Positions 1-5,096 of a stretch of DNA of 6,552 nucleotides are shown piece by piece; within the stretch, counting starts at the first letter, position 1, and every line of letters begins with the position of its first letter. The stretch comes from an uncultured Leucobacter sp. Lineage in GTDB: Bacteria; Actinomycetota; Actinomycetes; Actinomycetales; Microbacteriaceae. The DNA is taken from positions 1-6,552 of the forward strand of contig CAMFIY010000156.1 in the NCBI GenBank assembly GCA_945952575.1, given 5' to 3'. Under the pieces are notes generated by a model that saw nothing but the letters and a program-made list of their open reading frames with translations, was not told where the DNA came from and did no database searches. Both the position numbers and the translations under genes were made by a program.

Positions 1-1115
1 CTCCCGTGCACGTCGCCGACGACGTCGCGCTCGAGCATCTCGCTCAGCTCACGCTGCAACTGCGCGCCGCGATGCTTCGCGTTCTGCAGCAGATCCTCGC
101 GCTCGAGGATGTCGATGTTCGCGAGTGCTGCGGCGCAGGACGCGGCGTGACCGCCGTAGGACCCCGATCCGTGCACGCCCTCGGTGCCCGCGGCGAACTC
201 GTTCGAGAGCAGGAGGGCGCCGATGGGCATGTATCCGCTCGCGAGACCCTTGGCCGTGAGGATCAGGTCGGGGGTGAGCCCGAGCGCGGTGCTCTGCAGC
301 CATTCGCCCGATCGGCCGAAGGCCGTCACGACCTCGTCCATCACCATGAGGATGCCGTTCCTGCGCAGCACCTCCTGCACCCGCGGCCAGTAGTCCGCGG
401 GCAGCGGGATCATGCCGGCCGGCCCCTGCATCGGCTCGCCGAACATCGCTGCGATGTTCTCGGCGCCCGCCTCGGCGATGGTCCGCTCCAGCTCGGCGAT
501 GCAGAAGTCGACGAGATCCCGCCCCTCGGGGCAGACGTTGCGATAGGCGGTCGGTGCGGGGACCTGGAGCACCGTGTCCGCGCCGAGCACATGCGGCAGG
601 CCCGGGACATCCCGCTTCGACAGCGCCGTGCCCGCGGTCGTGCGTCCGTGGTAGGCGCCCTGCAGCGTGATGATCTTCGTCCGCGAGATCGCCCCGCGCG
701 CGGCGTGGTAGTAGCGCACGAGCTGGATCGCCTCGTCATCCGCCTCCGAGCCGCTCGTGCAGAAGCGGACCTTGCCGAAGCCCTCGGGGGCGAGCGAGAT
801 CAGCTTCTCGGCCAGCGCGATCGCCGGCTCGTTGGTGACGCCGAGCAGCAGCGAGAAGTGGGCGACCCCGCTCAGCTGCCGCTGCACGGCATCCGCGATC
901 TCGGTGCGGCCGTGACCCGCCTGCACCAGCCAGGCCCCGGCATGCACGTCGAGGTACTCGCGCCCATCGGCGCCGACCAGCGTGCAGCCGTGCCCGTCGA
1001 CCACGACGAGGCGCTCGCCGTCGGCCGGAGCCGACGGATGCACCACGTACTCGAGATCCGCGGCGACCCAGTCGTCGTTGCTCCGGCCGCTCAGGCGGTC
1101 CAGGGTCCCGGCCAT
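1..1115 (-). CDS. Class III PLP-dependent aminotransferase (omega-aminotransferase type), 3' end cut by window
   Basis: The ATG lies at 1115 and 371 codons are readable before the window edge; class III enzymes usually have about 430-460 residues, so some 60-90 are missing. Visible fold-type I landmarks are TSGSEA at 120-125 (cofactor phosphate site), AYHGRT at 154-159 (ring stacking), MDEVVTAFGR at 259-268 with Asp260 for the pyridine nitrogen, and LTAKGLASGYMPIGA with Lys288 as the Schiff-base lysine. All key residues seen are intact. The family moves an amino group from an amine or omega-amino acid to a keto acid in the cytoplasm; the substrate here cannot be read from sequence. The gene starts 7 bp after the stop of cupin B. 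Its only purine-rich upstream word (GAGGG, 1127-1131) is 11 nt away and lies inside the cupin's last codons, so translational coupling is likely. Next to an amine oxidase and aldehyde dehydrogenase, a diamine or related amine is a reasonable inferred substrate. Confidence 0.9.
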   Translation of the reverse strand, partial: MAGTLDRLSGRSNDDWVAADLEYVVHPSAPADGERLVVVDGHGCTLVGADGREYLDVHAGAWLVQAGHGRTEIADAVQRQLSGVAHFSLLLGVTNEPAIALAEKLISLAPEGFGKVRFCTSGSEADDEAIQLVRYYHAARGAISRTKIITLQGAYHGRTTAGTALSKRDVPGLPHVLGADTVLQVPAPTAYRNVCPEGRDLVDFCIAELERTIAEAGAENIAAMFGEPMQGPAGMIPLPADYWPRVQEVLRRNGILMVMDEVVTAFGRSGEWLQSTALGLTPDLILTAKGLASGYMPIGALLLSNEFAAGTEGVHGSGSYGGHAASCAAALANIDILEREDLLQNAKHRGAQLQRELSEMLERDVVGDVHG

Positions 1116-1122
1116 GGCCGGC

Positions 1123-1641
1123 TCAGCCCTCGTGGCCCGCCGCGCTCGCGGCGCCCTGCGCGTTGGCGGACTCGGAGAGGGCGGAGTCGGAATTCTCGTC
1201 CGGGTCGTAGAGGGGGCTCAGCGGGAGCGCGCTGAAGTTGAAGGGACGGGTCACCTTGGTGAAGCCCAGCGGGCAGTGGCGGGTGCCGGCCGGGATGTAG
1301 ACCGAGCCCGAGGTGGTGACCGTGTGCCGGACGCCCTCGATGTCGAAGTAGAGCTCGGCGCCGAGCTCGCCCGGGTTCTCCGGGTCGGTGCCGGTCCAGA
1401 TCAGGATCTCGTCGTAGTCGTGCTCGTGCACGTTGACCCAGTGCTGGGGCGAATCGGTCTCGAAGATCCAGCAGTGGCTCATGTGGATCTTGCTCTCCGG
1501 CACCTCGTTGGACCGCATCAGGCCGAGCGCCTCGCCCACATTGGTGGGCGTCTCCAGGCCGGCCGCGTCGCCCTCGTTCTTGAAGTCGGCCGCGATGTTC
1601 GGCATGTTGGTCACGAACAGGTGGTCGTAGGTGTTCGACAT
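1123..1641 (-). CDS. Small single-domain cupin protein, copy B (function unknown)
   Basis: This 172-residue protein has a cupin core. Motif 1 is HEHDYDE (His72, His74, Glu78) and motif 2 is SGSVYIPAGTRHCP (His122), together the usual three-His one-Glu metal set. An upstream His-rich stretch (IHMSH at 52-56, PQHW at 65-68) is also kept in the paralogue. There is no signal peptide or membrane segment, so it is probably cytoplasmic. Residues 5-142 align without gaps to the other cupin in this window with about 107 of 138 identical by hand count. The last 25-30 residues, rich in Ala, Ser and Glu, are unrelated and look disordered. The start is set by GGAGGAA just upstream (1644-1650). The gene is first in a probable two-gene unit with the aminotransferase and has its own promoter region. 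I recognise the fold but not a characterised family. It could be a metal-dependent enzyme or a small-molecule binder. Confidence 0.88.
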   Translation of the reverse strand: MSNTYDHLFVTNMPNIAADFKNEGDAAGLETPTNVGEALGLMRSNEVPESKIHMSHCWIFETDSPQHWVNVHEHDYDEILIWTGTDPENPGELGAELYFDIEGVRHTVTTSGSVYIPAGTRHCPLGFTKVTRPFNFSALPLSPLYDPDENSDSALSESANAQGAASAAGHEG

Positions 1642-1645
1642 GGTT

Positions 1646-1650
1646 CCTCC
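1646..1650 (-). promoter_or_regulatory. Ribosome binding site of cupin B
   Basis: On the minus strand GGAGG (within GGAGGAACC) lies 4 nt before the ATG at 1641. It is a strong match to the 16S anti-Shine-Dalgarno sequence, with slightly short spacing, and it fixes the start. Confidence 0.75.
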
Positions 1651-1690
1651 GGGAAGTCGGTTGCTGCGTTGCGGCGGCTTCGCGCTCGGA

Positions 1691-1715
1691 CGCTTCGACG
1701 GGCTCGGCGACCGAG
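1691..1715 (-). repeat. Candidate dispersed actinobacterial intergenic repeat in the cupin B leader
   Basis: The minus strand reads CTCGGTCGCCGAGCC followed by CGTCGAAGCG. From memory this closely resembles the short repeat of the form GGTCGCTGAGCCTGTCGAAG that is scattered between genes in Microbacteriaceae. It contains a small hairpin (CTCGG, 3-nt loop, CCGAG at 1703-1715). Only one copy is present in the window, so the call rests on recall of the family word. It sits in the untranslated leader of cupin B, which is 40 bp longer than the leader of the other cupin. Confidence 0.5.
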
Positions 1716-1729
1716 GCGGTCTGCCACCT

Positions 1730-1747
1730 CGTAGCCCTCAGGCTACG
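1730..1747. repeat. 7-bp inverted repeat over the proposed -10 box of cupin B
   Basis: CGTAGCC (1730-1736) and GGCTACG (1741-1747) are a perfect inverted repeat around CTCA. One arm contains the proposed -10 box, and the other lies at the expected transcription start. The paralogous cupin promoter keeps only one arm; copy B has about 11 extra bases there. It could be an operator, a 5' hairpin in the mRNA, or chance. Confidence 0.4.
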
Positions 1748-1804
1748 GTCGGCACCGGCAGCCCCGCGATGCACCGAGATCGGCGATGCTGGGACTTTTC
1801 CCGG
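1740..1804 (-). promoter_or_regulatory. Promoter region of cupin B and aminotransferase, sharing blocks with the cupin A promoter
   Basis: Read on the minus strand, three blocks recur upstream of the other cupin at identical spacing. They are AAAGTCCCAGC (1788-1798), GTGCATCGCGG (1764-1774, one mismatch in the other copy) and CGTAGCCT (1740-1747). TAGCCT fits a -10 hexamer of the form TAnnnT. The -35 position, about 18 bp upstream, reads TCGCGG and is far from TTGACA, as expected for an activator-dependent promoter. The block 43-53 bp upstream of the -10 box is where an AraC-type activator could bind. The shared blocks are seen directly; the promoter roles are inferred. Confidence 0.6.
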
Positions 1805-1820
1805 TGCCGTGCGGAGGAGG

Positions 1821-2780
1821 TCAGCGCTGCGTGCGCACCTCGCGCGGCGTCGCATCGAAGTGCGCACGGAACACGCGGCTGAAGTGCGCCGCATCGATGA
1901 AGCCCCAGCGCGCCGCGATCGCCGAGACGGGGCGGTCGGTCAGGGCCGGATTGATCAGATCGCGCCGGCAGCGCTCGAGGCGCTGCGTGCGGATGTAGGC
2001 CGAGACCGTCGTGCCCTGGCTGCGGAACAGGCCGTGCAGGTGGCGGGTCGAGATGTGGTGAGCCAGCGCGATCTGCCCCGGATCGAGCTCGGGCGACCCG
2101 AGGTGCTCGTCGATGTACTCGCGGATCTTGCGCAGCAGCACCTGGTGCGGGTTCTGCTCCAGGCGCTCGGCGCCGAGCGCCATCGTCAGGAGGGTCTCGA
2201 GCAGGCCGACCGAGGTGCGGGCCAGGCTGATGTTGACCTCGCGGAACGACTGCTGCATCGCCTGCGGCACATGCAGCAGGAACTGGGAGGCGAGCGCGCC
2301 GGTGCGCGAGTCGTCGGGCAGTCGCGTCGCGGTCAGCTCGCCGATCAGCTCCTGCGGCAGATTCAGCATGTCCTTCGGCAGCGTGATCACGAAGTTCTTG
2401 GAGTCGTTCTCGAAGCTCAGCGAGAAGGGGCGGGCGGTGTCGTAGATGGTGATGTCGCCCTCGCGCAGCACCAGCTCGCGGCCGTCCTGCACCAGGATCC
2501 CGGATCCGGCCAGCATGATGCCGACCATGTAGCAGTCGCCGCCCTGCGAGATGAGCTTCGGGGTGCGCTCCACCTGGTGAGCGGTCGCGAAGAGCTCGGT
2601 GAAGGCGAGGCGGTCGATCTCCGAGGTGCGGAGACGGCCGCGGAAGGCGTCGCGCTCGGCGCTGCGGATCGCGAGGGGGACGAAGGCGGAGGAGGAGATC
2701 TCGGAGAAGGAGCTGAAATCGAGCAGCGGCATGCTCTGCGTCACGGCCGGATGGGTCTGTACTGGAGGAGTCATCGTCAT
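1821..2780 (-). CDS. AraC-family transcriptional regulator, FeaR/NphR type
   Basis: The protein has 319 residues. An N-terminal sensor domain (about 30-200) resembles the AraC-binding-like domain of FeaR and NphR. Two helix-turn-helix motifs follow: DPGQIALAHHISTRHLHGLFR-like helices at 234-253 and, at 285-316, the family signature GFIDAAHFSRVFRAHF followed by TPREVR. In E. coli FeaR activates the tynA amine oxidase and feaB aldehyde dehydrogenase genes; the same neighbours here suggest the same role, though that is inference. Its targets may include the matching promoter blocks in front of the two cupins. The start at 2780 is chosen because GAAGAG lies 6 nt upstream and the protein then begins like a normal family member. 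A longer frame reaches 2918 but would be Arg/Pro-rich and run into the hairpin behind the aldehyde dehydrogenase. A second ATG at 2774 is possible. The gene sits 161 bp downstream of the aldehyde dehydrogenase, beyond a strong hairpin, so it probably has its own promoter. Confidence 0.92.
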   Translation of the reverse strand: MTMTPPVQTHPAVTQSMPLLDFSSFSEISSSAFVPLAIRSAERDAFRGRLRTSEIDRLAFTELFATAHQVERTPKLISQGGDCYMVGIMLAGSGILVQDGRELVLREGDITIYDTARPFSLSFENDSKNFVITLPKDMLNLPQELIGELTATRLPDDSRTGALASQFLLHVPQAMQQSFREVNISLARTSVGLLETLLTMALGAERLEQNPHQVLLRKIREYIDEHLGSPELDPGQIALAHHISTRHLHGLFRSQGTTVSAYIRTQRLERCRRDLINPALTDRPVSAIAARWGFIDAAHFSRVFRAHFDATPREVRTQR

Positions 2781-2831
2781 CGGTTTCTCTTCGCTGGGGG
2801 GCGGTCCGTCCCCGCGGGCCGCTCGTTTTCT

Positions 2832-2837
2832 ATCGTA
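2832..2837 (-). promoter_or_regulatory. Weak -10 candidate for the AraC gene
   Basis: TACGAT on the minus strand lies in the only A/T-rich patch (about 2824-2840) of this GC-rich gap, 51 bp before the start codon. No convincing -35 hexamer stands 16-18 bp upstream, so this is only a candidate. Confidence 0.3.
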
Positions 2838-2893
2838 AGCACACGGCCGGGAGCGCGAGTGCCGGTGAGGTTGCGTTCGGATAACGTACGGGG

Positions 2894-2920
2894 CGGTGGG
2901 GCCGTACGCCGGCCCCACCG
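2894..2920 (-). terminator. GC-rich hairpin after the aldehyde dehydrogenase, probable terminator
   Basis: CGGTGGGGCCG and CGGCCCCACCG form a perfect 11-bp stem with a 5-nt loop, starting 21 bp past the aldehyde dehydrogenase stop. No T-tract follows on the minus strand, which is common for actinobacterial terminators but weakens the call. A second, shorter pairing (CGTACGG at 2885-2891 with CCGTACG at 2902-2908) overlaps the stem and cannot form at the same time. Confidence 0.6.
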
Positions 2921-2927
2921 GGATCCC

Positions 2928-2953
2928 TCAGCCGCTGATGCTCAGCCGCTGAT
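2928..2953. repeat. Tandem direct repeat across the aldehyde dehydrogenase stop codon
   Basis: TCAGCCGCTGAT occurs at 2928-2939 and again at 2942-2953, a 14-bp period. On the coding strand this repeats the last three codons and stop (Ile-Ser-Gly-stop) just after the true stop. Each unit holds the near-palindrome TCAGC-C-GCTGA. It looks like a small local duplication. Confidence 0.7.
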
Positions 2954-4354
2954 CACGTGCGGCTCGGCGACGGCCTTGAGGCCTTCGACGCCGAACTCGC
3001 GGCCGTAGCCGGACTGCTTCGCGCCGCCGAAGGGCACCATCGGGTGCAGACCGCCGTGCGAGTTGATCCACGTCGTGCCGGCCTGCAGGCGGGCCGCCAC
3101 CTCGAGCGCCTTCGCGCGATCCGACGACCACACCGACGAGCCGAGGCCGACCTCGAGCTCGTTGGCGAGGCCGATCACGTCCTCGAGGTCGGTGTAGCGG
3201 ATGATCGGCAGCGCCGGCCCGAACTGCTCCTCGATCACGAGATCGTTGTGCGGATCGATCTCCGTCACGATCGTGGTCGGGTAGAAGTTGCCCGGGGCGT
3301 CGTAGTCGGGGTCGCCGCCGAGCACGACCTGCGCGCCGGCCGCCTTCGCCGACTTCACGAGCCGGTCGACGATGTCGAACTGCGCCCGGTTCTGCAGCGG
3401 GCCGAGCACGTTCTGCTCCTCGAGGCCGACGCCCATGGGCACGTTCTTCGCGTACTCCACCAGGTGCTTCACGACCTCATCGTAGATCGAGTCGTGCACG
3501 TAGAGCCGCTTGAGCGCCGCGCAGGTCTGGCCGGTGTTGATGAAGCCGCCCCAGAAGAGATCCTCGGCGATGGCGGCGGGATCCGCGTCGGGCAGCACGA
3601 TGCCGGCGTCGTTGCCGCCGAGCTCGAGTGTGAGGCGCGTGACGTTCGGAGCCGATGCCTCGATGATGCCCTTGCCGACCGGGGTGGAGCCGGTGAACAT
3701 GATCTTGCCGATCCTGGGGCTGCGGGTGAGCGCTGCGCCCACGACCCGGCCCTCCCCGGCGACGACGTTCAGGACGCCCTCGGGCAGCACCTGGTTCATC
3801 ACATGCACGAGCGCCAGCACCGAGAGGCTGGTCGTCTCGGCGGGCTTGATGACGACCGTGTTGCCCATGCGCAGGGAGGGCGCGATCTGCCAGATCGAGA
3901 TCATCATGGGCCAGTTCCAGGGAGAGATGGCGCCGACGACCCCGATGGGGCGGTAGTGCATCTCGGCGCGGCCCGACTCGTCGTCGATGATGGTCTCGAC
4001 CGGCAAGGGGGTGGCCGCGGCGGTGCGGGTCCAGGCGACGCAGCCGCCGACCTCGAAGCGGGCGTTCGGCCCGTTCAGCGGCTTGCCCTGCTCGCGGGAG
4101 AGCAGCTCGGCGAGCGCCTCGGCGTTCGCCTCGATGGCATCGGCGGCACGATTCAGGTAGTCGATGCGGGCCTGATCCCCGAGCGCCGCCCAGGAGGGCT
4201 GCGCGGCGGCGGCCGTATCGATCGCGGCCTCGAGCGCGGCCACGTCCTGCACCGGCGCGAGGCCGATCAGCTCGTCGGTGGCCGGGTCGCGGACCTCGCG
4301 GGTCTCGCCGCCCTGCGGCGCGATCGCTGCGAGCAGACTCGAATAGGTCTCCAT
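2942..4354 (-). CDS. NAD-dependent aldehyde dehydrogenase
   Basis: This complete 470-residue ALDH-superfamily enzyme oxidises an aldehyde to its acid in the cytoplasm. Catalytic landmarks are all present: Asn147 in SPWNWP (oxyanion hole), Lys170 and Glu173 in IKPAET, FTGSTPVG at 220-227 (nucleotide fold), Glu244 in LELGG (general base), nucleophile Cys278 in GQTCAALKR, and EEQFGP at 375-380. Glu173 is the residue that usually favours NAD over NADP by holding the ribose hydroxyls. The sequence reminds me of the actinobacterial AldA-type branch, but the substrate is not readable. AAGGAGG (4359-4365) lies 4 nt before the ATG and sets the start. It lies 90 bp downstream of cupin A and in line with the amine oxidase, so the likely substrate is the aldehyde released by that oxidase, as with FeaB and TynA. 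A strong hairpin follows. Confidence 0.96.
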   Translation of the reverse strand: METYSSLLAAIAPQGGETREVRDPATDELIGLAPVQDVAALEAAIDTAAAAQPSWAALGDQARIDYLNRAADAIEANAEALAELLSREQGKPLNGPNARFEVGGCVAWTRTAAATPLPVETIIDDESGRAEMHYRPIGVVGAISPWNWPMMISIWQIAPSLRMGNTVVIKPAETTSLSVLALVHVMNQVLPEGVLNVVAGEGRVVGAALTRSPRIGKIMFTGSTPVGKGIIEASAPNVTRLTLELGGNDAGIVLPDADPAAIAEDLFWGGFINTGQTCAALKRLYVHDSIYDEVVKHLVEYAKNVPMGVGLEEQNVLGPLQNRAQFDIVDRLVKSAKAAGAQVVLGGDPDYDAPGNFYPTTIVTEIDPHNDLVIEEQFGPALPIIRYTDLEDVIGLANELEVGLGSSVWSSDRAKALEVAARLQAGTTWINSHGGLHPMVPFGGAKQSGYGREFGVEGLKAVAEPHVISG

Positions 4355-4358
4355 TGAT

Positions 4359-4365
4359 CCTCCTT
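4359..4365 (-). promoter_or_regulatory. Ribosome binding site of the aldehyde dehydrogenase
   Basis: AAGGAGG on the minus strand is a perfect Shine-Dalgarno sequence, 4 nt before the ATG at 4354. It is among the strongest in the window and suggests efficient translation. Confidence 0.85.
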
Positions 4366-4377
4366 GAGTGGATACAC

Positions 4378-4427
4378 GTCCAATTGGACTCAGGGTACGT
4401 CCGACCGCTGAGAACGGCCTTGTCCGA
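4378..4427 (-). promoter_or_regulatory. Candidate promoter/operator of the aldehyde dehydrogenase
   Basis: This gap holds a perfect 12-bp palindrome, GTCCAATTGGAC (4378-4389), unusual in such GC-rich DNA. On the plus strand GTCCRA occurs three times: GTCCAA at 4378, GTCCGA at 4399 and GTCCGA at 4422. The spacings are 21 and 23 bp, near two helical turns. On the minus strand TACCCT (4392-4397), within CGTACCCTGAG, resembles the -10 box CGTAGCCTGAG of cupin B and would place the start of transcription within the palindrome. No good -35 is seen. The words are seen directly; binding and promoter roles are inferred. Confidence 0.45.
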
Positions 4428-4444
4428 TACGGCAGCGACGTTGT

Positions 4445-4933
4445 TCAGGCGGGAACAGTCCGGTCCTCGTCCTCCTCGCCGGAGGAGTAGGCGGCGCTCA
4501 GCGAGAGGGCGCTGAAGTTGAACGGGCGCGTCACCTTCGTGAAGCCGAGCGGGCAGTGCTTGGTGCCCGCGGGGATGTAGACGGAGCCCGAGGTGGTGAC
4601 CGTGTGCCGCTCGCCCTCGATCTCGAAATAGAGCTCGGCGCCCAGGTCCCTCGGATTCTCGGGATCCGTGCCGGTCCAGATGAGCACCTCGTCGTAGTCG
4701 TGCTCGTGCTCGTCGACCCAGTGCTGCGGTTCGTCGATCGGGTGGATCCAGGTGTGGCTCATGTGGATCCGGCTCTCCGGCACGTCCACCGAGCGCATCA
4801 GCCCGAGCGGCTCGCTGACGTTCGCCGGGTTGGGCAGCCCGGCCGGCTCGCCCTCGTAGACGAAGTCCGCGGCGCAGCTGCGCATGTTCCGGACGAAGAG
4901 GTGCGCGTACTCGCCGGCGGACGTCTCGGTCAT
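4445..4933 (-). CDS. Small single-domain cupin protein, copy A (function unknown)
   Basis: This 162-residue paralogue of copy B has the same cupin residues: HEHDYDE (His76, His78, Glu82) and SGSVYIPAGTKHCP (His126). It also shares the His-rich stretch IHMSH at 57-61 and the strongly conserved LIWTGTDPENP and LGFTKVTRPFNFSAL segments. Its tail after about residue 146 is short and acidic, unlike copy B. The start at 4933 is supported by AAGGAG (4939-4944) 5 nt upstream; the frame stays open to 5026, but that extension is Arg-rich, has no counterpart in copy B and covers the presumed promoter leader. It stands between the amine oxidase and the aldehyde dehydrogenase, so a role in handling the amine, aldehyde or copper/peroxide chemistry is possible but unproven. 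It could also be a non-catalytic sensor. No signal peptide is visible. Confidence 0.88.
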   Translation of the reverse strand: MTETSAGEYAHLFVRNMRSCAADFVYEGEPAGLPNPANVSEPLGLMRSVDVPESRIHMSHTWIHPIDEPQHWVDEHEHDYDEVLIWTGTDPENPRDLGAELYFEIEGERHTVTTSGSVYIPAGTKHCPLGFTKVTRPFNFSALSLSAAYSSGEEDEDRTVPA

Positions 4934-4938
4934 CGGTG

Positions 4939-4944
4939 CTCCTT
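4939..4944 (-). promoter_or_regulatory. Ribosome binding site of cupin A
   Basis: AAGGAG on the minus strand lies 5 nt before the ATG at 4933. It decides between this start and an upstream ATG at 5026. Confidence 0.8.
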
Positions 4945-4991
4945 CGCTCGTGCGCGTGCCGCGCATCCGCCGCGCTCGCGGCTCTGCCAGG

Positions 4992-5056
4992 AGGCTACGC
5001 GCCCGGGCGAGCTGTCCGCGAGGCACACGATCCGGGTGCGCTGGGACTTTCGCCGG
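4992..5056 (-). promoter_or_regulatory. Promoter region of cupin A, sharing blocks with the cupin B promoter
   Basis: On the minus strand it carries AAAGTCCCAGC (5040-5050), GTGCCTCGCGG (5016-5026) and CGTAGCCT (4992-4999). Each sits exactly 3252 bp from its counterpart upstream of cupin B, while the sequence between blocks differs widely. TAGCCT is the proposed -10 box, 58 bp before the start codon. The spacer holds a 10-bp GC palindrome (CGCCCGGGCG, 5000-5009) absent from copy B. A promoter here suggests that cupin A need not depend on read-through from the amine oxidase. Confidence 0.6.
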
Positions 5057-5096
5057 GCTTCAGAGCGCGCGGCATCCGGGGTTCGGTCCGCCGGAG

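Noticed and set aside
1137..1152. 16-bp identical word also at 4967-4982 (CCGCCGCGCTCGCGGC)
   Set aside because: It is a self-complementary GC-rich word likely to recur by chance in such DNA; one copy is in cupin B coding sequence and the other in the cupin A leader, with no consistent context.
6..1235. Long plus-strand open frame opposite the aminotransferase
   Set aside because: It is the complement of a gene with full class III aminotransferase motifs. Its translation is Arg/Gly/Ala-rich without recognisable motifs, as expected from an antisense frame in GC-rich DNA.
1091..1894. Minus-strand frame spanning the cupin B leader and gene in another frame
   Set aside because: It runs across the AraC end, the promoter and the cupin with no recognisable protein motif; the cupin frame has the metal-site motifs and a good ribosome site.
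2781..2918. N-terminal extension of the AraC protein to an ATG at 2918
   Set aside because: The added 46 residues are Arg/Pro-rich, overlap the hairpin behind the aldehyde dehydrogenase and lack a ribosome site; the ATG at 2780 has one.
1809..3008. Long plus-strand open frame opposite the AraC gene
   Set aside because: It crosses two intergenic gaps and shows only low-complexity Arg/Leu/Gly sequence; the minus strand encodes a clear AraC protein.
2957..4357. Long plus-strand open frame opposite the aldehyde dehydrogenase
   Set aside because: It almost exactly mirrors a complete ALDH and has no motif of its own.
4934..5026. N-terminal extension of cupin A to an ATG at 5026
   Set aside because: It would include the proposed -10 box and an Arg-rich stretch absent from cupin B; AAGGAG sits before the ATG at 4933.
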